Both the position numbers and the translations under genes were made by a program. From contig JAEEOO010000051.1 in NCBI GenBank assembly GCA_016284315.1, positions 1 through 64,000 of the forward strand: 64,000 nt of DNA, in the 5' to 3' direction. Source of the DNA: Lachnospiraceae bacterium (GTDB taxonomy: Bacteria; Bacillota; Clostridia; Lachnospirales; Lachnospiraceae). The stretch's first letter is position 1, and the number at the start of each line of letters is the position of its first letter. This document shows positions 32,170 to 41,362 of the stretch, in pieces. Below the pieces are notes generated by a model. The model was not told the origin of the DNA, did no database searches, and worked only from the letters and a program-made list of their open reading frames with translations.

Positions 32170-34497
32170 TTATTCTTGTGTAAACTGTATGGTTCTGGTA
32201 AATGACTTCGTTTCGGCTGCTGTGGTAATTGTAGTTTTATTACCTTCAGCATCCTGTGTCTCAACAGTCTTTTCGGGAATAGTATAAGTCATCATAACAG
32301 TTCCTGTCTGAGTGGAAAGTCCGTAATACATTCCCCAGTCAACAGGGAAAGTAGTGGTCTTCTTGTCGATAAATACCTTATCGTTGGCATCCTTAACAAC
32401 AATCTGTAATTCCATTCCGGCAGTATAACCGGGTGCCTCTTCCGCGGTGGGAGCGGTGATCTTACCGTCGAATTTGTAAGATACTGCAGTGGGGCCAAGG
32501 CTGATGGAAATATCAATGCCGGTTCCCATCTCAACATAAGTATCAGCGGGGACACTTTGGGCACAGATAAGATCTCTTGCTACAGTATCGCTGTTAACAC
32601 TGGTGGTCTTTCCTATAAGAAGTCCCGACTCAACAAGTCTTCCGAGAGCTTCTTCGGTTGAAAGTCCAACAAGATTGGGGACCTTGATGGTAGTGTTCTC
32701 AGCTCCCTTGCTGACGATGATCTGGATGGTGCTTCCCTTGGGAACGGTAGAACCAGCCTCGGGAAGTACTCCAACAACATAACCTTCGGCTACTTCCTTG
32801 TCGTACTGCTCCAGTTTTGAAACATTGAATCCTTCCTTGGTAAGGGCATTGGCTGCGGATTCATAGGTAACGCCTCTGACTTCGGGTACTTGAACTCCGC
32901 TGATACCGCTGCTGACCTTAAGGGTAAGGGTTGAGTTTTTCTCGATCTCACTTCCCTCTGCTACAGCATTTCCCTGTGCATCGGTAACTTCAATGATGAT
33001 ACCGGAATCAACGGTGCTTGACTCTTCATAAACGGGATTAACGCTTACGCCAAGTGCAAACAGTGAATTTCTTACTGTATCGATATCCTTGCCCACCATT
33101 GCGGGAAGAACAACCTTTTCAATCTGTTTTTCCTGAGCCTGCTGCTGTTCCTCTTCTTCGGTAACAACATGGCTTTCCTGATCGTTCTGAGGTTTAGGAG
33201 TCTTGTTATTCATCTTGCCGATAAGGGTAACGGCAAGAATGATGATGATGATCAAAATGATAACACCGGCACCAATGGCAATGATGGTGGTTATCTTCTC
33301 CATCTTGGGATTGTAATCTTCTTCGTTTTCAAGGCCACTCTCGGAATCGTATACTTCGTTATAAGCATCATTCTCGTAGCCTTCGCTGTCGTAATTCTGC
33401 TCAGCGTAGCCTTCTGCGTACTCGCCTTCGTAGCCCTCAGCGTATTCCTCGCCGTATCCTTCCTCATATCCTTCCTGATATTCGGAATTATTATACTCGG
33501 CATTCTCATAAGAAACATTTCCGGTCTTTGCACCGGGAGCAAGTTTCATGAGATGTTCTTCAACATCGTTAAACATCTTATCGGTGTGGGAGCCTTTGAT
33601 CTTGGCAACCTCATCCTCGGATACGATCTTGGTTCCTCCCATGATATCATGCTCATCTCTTACAACGAAATCCACATCGGGAGTAAGAAGAGCCTGCTTT
33701 AAATCCTTAATAAGCTCAGGCATGCTCTGATATCTTCTGTCAGGAGACTTTTCACAGCACTTAAAGATAATTGATTCCACGCACTGAGGGATCTCTGCAA
33801 CATACTCTCTGGGTGAGGGCATCGGCTCCTGAATATGCTTGATGGCAATGGCAACGGTAGTTTCTCCGTTGAAAGGTACACGGCCGGTAAGCATTTCAAA
33901 CATGGTGATACCAAGTGAATAGATATCACTCTTCTCGTCGGAATATCCGCCACGGGCCTGCTCAGGTGAAGTATAGTGAACAGATCCCATAACGTTTGAA
34001 GTAATAGTATTGCTGGTTGCAGCCTTAGCGATACCGAAGTCGGTAACCTTTACCTTACCGTCTCTGGAGATAATGATATTCTGGGGCTTAATGTCCCTGT
34101 GAATAATGTGATTTGCGTGAGCTGCTTCTATACCAAGGCTGACCTGAATGGCAATGCTGACTGCCTCTTTATAGGTAAGTCTTGCTTTCTTCTCAATGTA
34201 CTTTTTAAGGGTAATACCCTCTACAAGCTCCATAACGATGTAGTGGATATCATTCTCCTCTCCTACATCGTAAACATTTACGATATTGGAGTGCATAAGT
34301 CCGGCTGCAGCCTGAGCCTCAACCCTGAACTTTGATACGAAATTTTCATTCTCTCCAAACTCAGCTTTAAGAACCTTGATGGCTACATTTCTGTTGAGCT
34401 TTGTATCAAGTGCTTTATAGACATCGGACATTCCGCCCGTACCGATCTTTTCAATGATCTCGTATCTGTCGTTTATTACCATTCCTATCTTAACCAT
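32170..34497 (-). CDS. prkC: Ser/Thr protein kinase with PASTA repeats
   Basis: Membrane kinase of 775 residues that senses peptidoglycan state. The kinase domain (about 1-270) has VAIKVLK with the ATP Lys, HRDIKPQN and DFGIAK. A cytoplasmic spacer follows, rich in Tyr, Glu and Gly (about 335-395, near-repeats of EGYEGEYAEGYAE), then one transmembrane helix (about 402-427) and three PASTA repeats outside (about 460-670; VPEVRGVTYESAANALTKEG is the second), ending in a beta-rich tail. The ATG at 34497, 4 nt after the prpC stop and 8 nt after GAGGA, is preferred to one 15 bases earlier. It works against the PrpC phosphatase encoded just upstream. Confidence 0.95.
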   Translation of the reverse strand: MVKIGMVINDRYEIIEKIGTGGMSDVYKALDTKLNRNVAIKVLKAEFGENENFVSKFRVEAQAAAGLMHSNIVNVYDVGEENDIHYIVMELVEGITLKKYIEKKARLTYKEAVSIAIQVSLGIEAAHANHIIHRDIKPQNIIISRDGKVKVTDFGIAKAATSNTITSNVMGSVHYTSPEQARGGYSDEKSDIYSLGITMFEMLTGRVPFNGETTVAIAIKHIQEPMPSPREYVAEIPQCVESIIFKCCEKSPDRRYQSMPELIKDLKQALLTPDVDFVVRDEHDIMGGTKIVSEDEVAKIKGSHTDKMFNDVEEHLMKLAPGAKTGNVSYENAEYNNSEYQEGYEEGYGEEYAEGYEGEYAEGYAEQNYDSEGYENDAYNEVYDSESGLENEEDYNPKMEKITTIIAIGAGVIILIIIIILAVTLIGKMNNKTPKPQNDQESHVVTEEEEQQQAQEKQIEKVVLPAMVGKDIDTVRNSLFALGVSVNPVYEESSTVDSGIIIEVTDAQGNAVAEGSEIEKNSTLTLKVSSGISGVQVPEVRGVTYESAANALTKEGFNVSKLEQYDKEVAEGYVVGVLPEAGSTVPKGSTIQIIVSKGAENTTIKVPNLVGLSTEEALGRLVESGLLIGKTTSVNSDTVARDLICAQSVPADTYVEMGTGIDISISLGPTAVSYKFDGKITAPTAEEAPGYTAGMELQIVVKDANDKVFIDKKTTTFPVDWGMYYGLSTQTGTVMMTYTIPEKTVETQDAEGNKTTITTAAETKSFTRTIQFTQE

Positions 34498-34501
34498 TAA
34501 T

Positions 34502-35233
34502 TCATTCCTCATATTTAACGAGCACTACCGAAATATTGTCCTTACCACCCTGCTCGTTAGCAGAATCTATAAGCGTCTCTACTGCGCTCTGTAAACTGTC
34601 CGACTCAGATACGATCCTGCTGATATCTTCGTCCTCTACCATATTTGTAAGACCGTCGGAGCAAAGAAGGATAATATCACCGCTCTTAAGCTCCTCGGTA
34701 TAAACATCACATTCAACGTAATCCTTAACACCAACCGCTCTGGTAATGATGTTTTTGTCAGGGTGATTTCTCGCCTGTTCGCGGGTAATACCACCGCTGC
34801 GGATCATATCTTCTACCAGTGAATTGTCAACGCTGATCTGTCTTATTTCGCCGTTCCTTATAAGGTAGATACGGCTGTCACCAACGTTTACAACCTGTAA
34901 AAATCTTCCCACAAAAGTAGCAGCCACAACGGTGGTTCCCATTCCCTCGTACTGCTTGTCCGCATTAGCACGAGCAAAAACCTCGCTGTTGGCTGTTTCG
35001 ACCGCTTTCACCAAAAGAGTCTGGGAGTTTTTCTCAAAGGATGTATCAACAAATTCTTCCATCACCTCTACTGCGGTTCTGGAAGCATAGTCTCCGGCAG
35101 CATGGCCACCCATGCCATCGGCTACGATAAAGAGGTTTGAGAGATTCCCGATCTTTTCTTTACGCGTATATATGTAATCCTGGTTGATCTTTCTTTTCTT
35201 TCCAATATCTGTTCTGGAAAAACTGGTAAGCAC
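34502..35233 (-). CDS. prpC: PP2C family Ser/Thr phosphatase
   Basis: Metal-dependent phosphatase of 243 residues that reverses PrkC phosphorylation. Motifs include RKINQDYIY, VADGMGGHAAGDYAS with metal-binding Asp, GDSRIYL, LCSDGLTNMV and GGKDNISVVLV with the last metal Asp. No membrane segment. Translation starts at GTG (35233), with GGAG 9 nt upstream. Coupled to prkC by a 4-nt gap. Confidence 0.95.
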   Translation of the reverse strand: MLTSFSRTDIGKKRKINQDYIYTRKEKIGNLSNLFIVADGMGGHAAGDYASRTAVEVMEEFVDTSFEKNSQTLLVKAVETANSEVFARANADKQYEGMGTTVVAATFVGRFLQVVNVGDSRIYLIRNGEIRQISVDNSLVEDMIRSGGITREQARNHPDKNIITRAVGVKDYVECDVYTEELKSGDIILLCSDGLTNMVEDEDISRIVSESDSLQSAVETLIDSANEQGGKDNISVVLVKYEE

Positions 35234-35271
35234 TTATATGGTCTCCGTCCCGAAAAAATGACGCTTAAATA

Positions 35272-36300
35272 TTAAGGCTCCTGCAAAACTTTACGTCTAA
35301 GCTGTCCGCAGGCGCCGTCAATATCGCGTCCCATTTCCCTTCTAATAGTAACATTTATTCCATTTTTTTCAAGTTTATTTTGGAAAGCGGCGATTTTACG
35401 GTCTTTTGAAGGCTCAAAATCTCTTTCCTTAATAGGATTTACAGGAATAAGGTTAATGTGTGCATGAAGAGGTCCCGCAAGCTTTGACAGCTTTAAAGCT
35501 TCCTCCTCGGAATCATTTACTCCGCTTACAAGGCTGTACTCAAAGGTGATCCTTCTTCCGGTCTTGTCAAAATAATATGAACATGCATCCATTATCTCCT
35601 TAATGGAATATCTGTTAGCTATGGGCATAAGTTCGCGGCGTTTTTCGTCTGTGGTTGCATGAAGTGAAATGGCAAGAGTGATCTGAAACTCTTTGTCTGC
35701 CAGTTCTCTTATCCTGTCCACAAGGCCGCAGGTTGAAACAGTAAGGTTTCTCTGACTGATGTTCAATCCGTTTTCGTCAGTGAGCATTCCGATAAATTTT
35801 ACAATGTTATCGAAATTATCCATTGGTTCTCCGCTGCCCATAACGACAACATTGGATACTCTCTCTCCTGTGTGTCTCTGGATCTCGTAGATCTGACCCA
35901 GCATCTCGCCGGGAGTCAGGCTTCTCACAAGACCGTCAATGGTGGATGCACAGAATTTACATCCCATGCGGCATCCAACCTGAGAAGAGATACAAACGGA
36001 ATTGCCGTGATGATAGCGCATGAATACGCTCTCGATCATGTTACCGTCACCGAGTCCGAAAAGGTACTTTCTTGTACCGTCGATCTTGGACTCCTGCATC
36101 CTCACGATCTCAAAAGCTCCGAATTCAAACTTCTCCGAAAGCTTCTTGCGAAGATCAAGGCTTATATTTGTCATCTCATCGTAACTGTGGGCACATTTTT
36201 TGTGAAGCCATTCGTAAATCTGCTTTGCTCTGAAGGGCTTCTCTCCCATGGAGACGAGTTCGTTTTTTAATTCTTCAATAGATAAGGAGCGTAGATCCAT
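35272..36300 (-). CDS. rlmN: 23S rRNA/tRNA adenine-C2 methyltransferase
   Basis: Radical SAM enzyme of 342 residues that methylates C2 of A2503 in 23S rRNA and A37 of some tRNAs. The iron-sulphur motif is GCRMGCKFCAST; GSGEPMDNFDN binds SAM; the methyl-carrying Cys is in DGACGQLRRK near the C-terminus. Full length, cytoplasmic. Operon member between rsmB (23 nt upstream) and prpC. Confidence 0.97.
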   Translation of the reverse strand: MDLRSLSIEELKNELVSMGEKPFRAKQIYEWLHKKCAHSYDEMTNISLDLRKKLSEKFEFGAFEIVRMQESKIDGTRKYLFGLGDGNMIESVFMRYHHGNSVCISSQVGCRMGCKFCASTIDGLVRSLTPGEMLGQIYEIQRHTGERVSNVVVMGSGEPMDNFDNIVKFIGMLTDENGLNISQRNLTVSTCGLVDRIRELADKEFQITLAISLHATTDEKRRELMPIANRYSIKEIMDACSYYFDKTGRRITFEYSLVSGVNDSEEEALKLSKLAGPLHAHINLIPVNPIKERDFEPSKDRKIAAFQNKLEKNGINVTIRREMGRDIDGACGQLRRKVLQEP

Positions 36301-36323
36301 TTTCTACCTTTCTAAAGTAAATA

Positions 36324-37625
36324 TTACTGTCTTTCCAATACGGCATAGAAAAAGCCGTCGCAATCATCTTTTCCGGGGAGGAGCTGGTGAGTCTCTCCGA
36401 TCAGCTTAAAGGGAAGTTCCTTACAGATCCTCTCAACCTGCTTTTCGTTTTCCTCGGGATTGATGGTACAGGTGCTGTATAAAAGCCTGCCTCCCGCCTT
36501 AACGTATTTATGGGAAGCAAGAAGGATGTCCCACTGAATCTTAGCGATCTCATCAAGGCCATCCGGAGAGGCATTATACTTTATATCCCTCTTTTTGCCA
36601 AGTATTCCAAGACCGCTGCAGGGAACGTCAAGCAATAACACATCTGCTTTACCAACCATTTCTTCGTCAGTTTCGGTAGCATCGAAAGCTTTTGCCTCTA
36701 TGTTATTTGCCTGCATTCTCTCTATGTTTTCTTCTATCTTTGGAATCTTTTCTTTAGACAGATCCCTTGAAAATACATGCCCTTTTTCTCCCGTTATCTC
36801 GGAAGCAAGAATGCTCTTTCCGCCGGGAGCCGCACATGCATCATAAACAATATCTCCGGGATTTATGCCTGCTGCCTCGATGGCAAGACAGGAACTGATA
36901 TCCTGTACCGTGAACAGTCCCTCTTCATATCCCGGAAGATTCCTTATTCCCTCAACATGCTCTGCTCTGTATATATAGGAAAGTCTTTTGTCCCCGGTAA
37001 GTACCGCTCCTGTATCTTCGATAGCCTTAACCGCATTCTTTAATTCTTCAGGAGAAAGATTTCTCTTAAATCTCAAGGACACCGGATGAATCTCAAGAAG
37101 AGCTGCCAAGATCTTTTCCGTCTCCTCTTTTCCGTATGTCCCGATCCACTTTTCGCATATCCACTCGGGAACGGAATACTTTACGGAAACATATTTGCAA
37201 AAGTCTTTATCCTTATCAGGATATTTAAGGTTTTCTTTTCCTCTTGAAATATTTCTAAGGACTGCGTTAACAAAACCGGACAGTTTTGAAAAACCTCGCT
37301 TTTTAGCAAGCTTTACGCTCTCGTTAATTGCCGCACTGTCAGGAATATTATCCATGTAAAGGATCTGGTAAACACCCATTCTAAGAAGGTTTCTGATAAG
37401 TGGCTTGAGTTTCTTTACAGGGACACTGCTGAAATTACCGATGTGATGATCCAGCTCTATCCTTCTCTCAACACATCCTTCAAAGAGGCGTTTGATAAAA
37501 GCCTTATCCCGAGTCTCCAAATAATCATATTTATCCAATATATCGTTTATAAGCTTATTGGAAAAACAAAGCTCCTTCTCGAATGTAAGGAGCCCGTCTA
37601 ACACTATTTCTCTGGTATTTTCCAT
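36324..37625 (-). CDS. rsmB: 16S rRNA m5C967 methyltransferase
   Basis: Protein of 433 residues. The N-terminal NusB-like helical domain (about 1-140) binds RNA; the C-terminal Rossmann methyltransferase has YDACAAPGGKS for SAM and DVPCSGLG with a catalytic Cys, plus YSTCTINPEENE with the second Cys. Full length; same operon as fmt and rlmN. Confidence 0.96.
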   Translation of the reverse strand: MENTREIVLDGLLTFEKELCFSNKLINDILDKYDYLETRDKAFIKRLFEGCVERRIELDHHIGNFSSVPVKKLKPLIRNLLRMGVYQILYMDNIPDSAAINESVKLAKKRGFSKLSGFVNAVLRNISRGKENLKYPDKDKDFCKYVSVKYSVPEWICEKWIGTYGKEETEKILAALLEIHPVSLRFKRNLSPEELKNAVKAIEDTGAVLTGDKRLSYIYRAEHVEGIRNLPGYEEGLFTVQDISSCLAIEAAGINPGDIVYDACAAPGGKSILASEITGEKGHVFSRDLSKEKIPKIEENIERMQANNIEAKAFDATETDEEMVGKADVLLLDVPCSGLGILGKKRDIKYNASPDGLDEIAKIQWDILLASHKYVKAGGRLLYSTCTINPEENEKQVERICKELPFKLIGETHQLLPGKDDCDGFFYAVLERQ

Positions 37626-37658
37626 TTTTGTTAATTCTAAAATCTGTAACTAAACCGC

Positions 37659-38615
37659 TTATTTTCCAAGGACAGTTCCAAGTTCGGGTTTTACCCCAAG
37701 AAGGAAATCCTTTGTCATCATGCGTTTCTTTCCTTCAAGCTGAAGTTCATAGATGCTGATGGCGCCTTCTCCGCACTTAACGGTAAAGCACTCTTTATTC
37801 ACGTCAACGATCTCGCCGCACTGTGCCTTTGCAAGTTTAGCTGAAAGCTCTGTGTCAAAAACATTTGCCTTCTTAACACTCCAAACCTTAAGTTGTTTTC
37901 CCTTAAGGAAAGTAAAAGCACTGGGCCAGGGATTCATACCACGGACAAGTCTTGAAATCTCGTCTGCGGACTTTGTGAAATCAATGCGTCCCATGTCTTT
38001 ACTGATAAGCTTTGCATAGCAGCTCTGTGAATCGTCCTGCTTTTCACGGGTTGCTGTTCCCGCCTCGATAAGCTGAAGCGCCTTAACAATAGCTCTTCCG
38101 CCGATCTCCATTAGTCTGTCGTGAAGAGTCTCGAAAGTATCCTCATCCCTGATCTCGGTAACTATCTTATAGATCATGTCGCCGGTATCGATGCCTGCAT
38201 CCATCTGCATGATTGTAACACCGGTGGTCTTCTCTCCATCAAGGATTACTCTCTGAATAGGAGACGCTCCGCGGTACTTGGGAAGAAGGGATGCATGAAT
38301 ATTTACACATCCATACTTGGGCATATCAAGTATCTCCTGTGAGATGATCTGGCCGAATGCCGCAACAACAAAGATATCAGCCTCATATTTTCTAAGCTCC
38401 GCAACTGACTCGGGTGTCTTGATCTTAAGGGGCTGAAATACGTCTATTCCGTGTTCAAGAGCCACTTCTTTAACAGGTGAAGGAATGAGCTTATCACTTC
38501 TTCCCTTCGCTCTGTCAGGCTGAGTAACTACCAAAGTTATCTCATGTCCGGCTTCTATAAGTGCTCTTAATGCTCCTGCCGCAAAATCCGGCGTTCCCAT
38601 GAAGACTATCTTCAT
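37659..38615 (-). CDS. fmt: Methionyl-tRNA formyltransferase
   Basis: Enzyme of 318 residues that formylates initiator Met-tRNA with 10-formyl-tetrahydrofolate. VFMGTPDFAAGALRAL starts the protein; NIHASLLPKYRGASPIQRV carries catalytic Asn/His; DTGDMIYK follows. The C-terminal OB-fold is present. Its ATG overlaps the def stop as TAATG, matching the functional link between formylation and deformylation. Confidence 0.97.
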   Translation of the reverse strand: MKIVFMGTPDFAAGALRALIEAGHEITLVVTQPDRAKGRSDKLIPSPVKEVALEHGIDVFQPLKIKTPESVAELRKYEADIFVVAAFGQIISQEILDMPKYGCVNIHASLLPKYRGASPIQRVILDGEKTTGVTIMQMDAGIDTGDMIYKIVTEIRDEDTFETLHDRLMEIGGRAIVKALQLIEAGTATREKQDDSQSCYAKLISKDMGRIDFTKSADEISRLVRGMNPWPSAFTFLKGKQLKVWSVKKANVFDTELSAKLAKAQCGEIVDVNKECFTVKCGEGAISIYELQLEGKKRMMTKDFLLGVKPELGTVLGK

Positions 38616-39094
38616 TAATCGTCGTTCTCCTCGTACTTTACTTCGTATACTTCGCCTTCAACCTTCTCGGTGTAAAGGTGACCTTCAAGATGATCGAGCT
38701 CGTGGCAGATGGCTCTTGCAAGAAGATCCTCGCCTTCAAGTGTGTACTCGTTCATCTCAAGATCGTAAGCAATGGCCTTAACCTTCTTAGGTCTTGTAAC
38801 AGTACCTGCTTTTCCGGGAAGTGAAAGGCATCCCTCGGAACCGGTCTGCTCGCCCTCTGTCTCAACGATGCGAGGGTTAATGAGGATATGGGGATCCTCT
38901 CCTGTGGTATCGATGACTACGATCCTTTTAAGGATTCCAACCTGAGGTGCCGCAAGACCAACGCCGTTGGCAGCGTACATGGTATCGAGCATATCCTCGA
39001 TAAGTTCCCTGATCCTGGGAGTTACTTCGGTAACTTCCTTGCAGGGTTTATTAAGAACGGGATCACCAAATTCCCGAATATTTCTGATTGCCAT
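38615..39094 (-). CDS. def: Peptide deformylase
   Basis: Metallohydrolase of 159 residues removing N-formyl groups from new proteins. All three motifs are present: GVGLAAPQVG, EGCLSLPG with a metal Cys, and CHELDHLEGHLY with the two metal His and catalytic Glu. It ends with an acidic tail EENDD. Twelve nt separate it from priA. Confidence 0.97.
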   Translation of the reverse strand: MAIRNIREFGDPVLNKPCKEVTEVTPRIRELIEDMLDTMYAANGVGLAAPQVGILKRIVVIDTTGEDPHILINPRIVETEGEQTGSEGCLSLPGKAGTVTRPKKVKAIAYDLEMNEYTLEGEDLLARAICHELDHLEGHLYTEKVEGEVYEVKYEENDD

Positions 39095-39106
39095 ATTTAG
39101 CTCCTT

Positions 39107-41359
39107 CTACATCATGTTAATTGGATCAAAATCAAATTGAACGAACTCACGCTTGGGAGGATTGTCATTTAAATACTCCTCCAGGGAGTCCTTAGCCTTA
39201 ACAAGTATATCATAACTTTCCGCTTTTATGTAGACCACAAAGCGATAAAGGTCCTTTATCTTGCCTATGACTGCAGGGGTGGGGCCAAGAACGGGAGCCG
39301 TCGCAAAGCCGCCTTCCACCTCGTTTTCGATAAAAGTTTTTGCCCTGTTTGCGATGCTGTTTGCCACAGCCTTGGTATCATCACTGCCGGGTCCGAAGAC
39401 CATAATGGCCAGCATATGAGCCGCCGGGGGATAGCCAAGCATTTTCCTGTAAGCAAGTTCCTCTTCAAAAAAGCCTTCGTAATCCTGCTTTTCTGAAAAT
39501 GCAACCGCGTAGTGATCCGGCTGATAAGTCTGAATCACCGCTTCTCCGGGAACAGTTCCTCTTCCCGCTCTGCCGACTGCCTGAGTCAATAAGCAGAAGG
39601 TCCTCTCAGCACTTCTATAATCTGAATTTCCAAGGGACATATCCGCTGCAATGACACCCACCAAAGTAACCTTAGGGAAATCATGTCCTTTAACTATCAT
39701 CTGGGTTCCCACAAGGATCTGGGCTTCCTCATTTGCAAAAGCAGAAAGGATCTTTTCGTAGGAGTCCTTAGTTTTGGTAGTATCCGCATCCATCCTTAAG
39801 ACTTTGACACCGGGAAACATTTTGAGGAGACTTTCTTCGATCTGCTCTGTTCCGGCCTTAAATCCTGCGATATATTTTGAACCGCACTTAGGACAGAGAG
39901 AAGGCTTCTTGGTCTCGTATCCGCAGTAATGGCACATCATCTTACCACCGTAGTGCTCCGACAAAGAGACATCACAGTGGGGACATTTCATGACCTCTCC
40001 GCAGGATCTGCAGGAGATAAAGCCCGAGTAACCTCTTCTGTTTAAAAAGAGCATGCTCTGCTCGCCCTTCGCGATCCGATCTTCCAAAAGGGCTTTGAGC
40101 TTTCTTGAAAAAATGGATTTGTTTCCGCTGTTTAACTCTTCTCTTAAGTCAACAGTGGTAACATTGGGAAGATAACCGCCGGTTAATCTTTCCTTTAATT
40201 CAAATAGTCTGTACTTACCGGTCTTTGCGTTGTAATAACTCTCCAAAGAAGGGGTGGCGGAACCGAGTACAAAAGCAGCACCGCTTATATCAGCCAAATG
40301 CTCTGCAACGATCCTCGCATGGTACTTGGGCGAACTCTCCGACTTGTAGCTGGTCTCGTGTTCCTCGTCCATTACGATCATTCCAAGATTGGGAAAAGGA
40401 ACAAAAAGAGCGGATCTGGGGCCGATGACAATATCGATTTCACCGTTCTTGGCACGCATGCACTGATCATATTTTTCGCCGGGGGAAAGTGTGGAATTCA
40501 TAACGCTTACGCGATTTCCAAACCTTTTAAAGAAACGCATAAGGGTCTGGTAGGTAAGGGCTATCTCAGGGATAAGAAAGATCGCCTGCTGCCCACGCTT
40601 AACCACTTCCTCAATAAGCGCCATATAAACTTCAGTCTTACCGCTTCCGGTGATCCCATGGATCAAATATTTACCGGGAGTATTGTCTTCAAGATCCTTC
40701 GTGACCTCATCAACAATAAACTTCTGTGCGTCTGATAAATGCTTCCTGTCGTCTTCTAGCCCTTCCGCAAAATGCACGGGATTCCTAAACTCAGTAACGG
40801 AATTGATCCTGAGAGCCCCCGCCTTTTCAAGGGAACCGATGGTTGCAGCGGAAACTCCCAGCTTTCCGGTTATCCATTCATAGGGAATAGTCTCCTGCTC
40901 CAAAAGAGCGTCAAGGAGTTTAGCCTTGGCGCTTTGATGTTTTCTTTCCGCTTCTCCCTTTAAGGATATTAACTCATCACGGTTCATGAGCCTCTCAACC
41001 TCGCGCAGCAAAAGCTTTTTGACTTTTGCTTTCGCGGGAAGGACCACTTTAAGGGCCTGGTTCATGGTGCCTCCAAAGTTCCGTCTAATGAAGGCAGCAA
41101 GCTCCACCTGCTTTTCCTCCATTGACACGGCATCCTTTGAAATACCGATGATATCTTTAACCTTGGCAGGATCCCACTTGGTAGTTTCCGTAAGGGCGAC
41201 AATATATGCTTTTTTAGTGATATTTCCCTGTCCGAAGGGAACCAGCACTCTCATTCCCGCTTCCAGTTTTCCAACCAGTTCATCGGGAATATGGTAGCTG
41301 AAGGGCCTGTCCAGTTTATCCAGGGAGATATCGATGATCACATCCGCATATCTGTACAT
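39107..41359 (-). CDS. priA: Primosomal protein N' (replication restart helicase)
   Basis: Superfamily 2 helicase of 750 residues that reloads the replisome at stalled forks. The N-terminal DNA-binding domain (about 1-110) is followed by Walker A GITGSGKTEVY, Walker B VMDEEHE, the zinc cluster CRSCGEVMKCPHC ... CHYCGYETKKPSLCPKCG, and VGTQMIVKGHDFPKV of the second helicase lobe. Full length. Three nt after murE. Confidence 0.97.
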   Translation of the reverse strand: MYRYADVIIDISLDKLDRPFSYHIPDELVGKLEAGMRVLVPFGQGNITKKAYIVALTETTKWDPAKVKDIIGISKDAVSMEEKQVELAAFIRRNFGGTMNQALKVVLPAKAKVKKLLLREVERLMNRDELISLKGEAERKHQSAKAKLLDALLEQETIPYEWITGKLGVSAATIGSLEKAGALRINSVTEFRNPVHFAEGLEDDRKHLSDAQKFIVDEVTKDLEDNTPGKYLIHGITGSGKTEVYMALIEEVVKRGQQAIFLIPEIALTYQTLMRFFKRFGNRVSVMNSTLSPGEKYDQCMRAKNGEIDIVIGPRSALFVPFPNLGMIVMDEEHETSYKSESSPKYHARIVAEHLADISGAAFVLGSATPSLESYYNAKTGKYRLFELKERLTGGYLPNVTTVDLREELNSGNKSIFSRKLKALLEDRIAKGEQSMLFLNRRGYSGFISCRSCGEVMKCPHCDVSLSEHYGGKMMCHYCGYETKKPSLCPKCGSKYIAGFKAGTEQIEESLLKMFPGVKVLRMDADTTKTKDSYEKILSAFANEEAQILVGTQMIVKGHDFPKVTLVGVIAADMSLGNSDYRSAERTFCLLTQAVGRAGRGTVPGEAVIQTYQPDHYAVAFSEKQDYEGFFEEELAYRKMLGYPPAAHMLAIMVFGPGSDDTKAVANSIANRAKTFIENEVEGGFATAPVLGPTPAVIGKIKDLYRFVVYIKAESYDILVKAKDSLEEYLNDNPPKREFVQFDFDPINMM

Positions 41360-41362
41360 TTA

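Noticed and set aside
33169-33702. 177-codon plus-strand frame opposite prkC
   Set aside because: Hydrophobic, low-complexity shadow of the Tyr/Glu-rich spacer and membrane helix of the kinase gene; no ribosome site.
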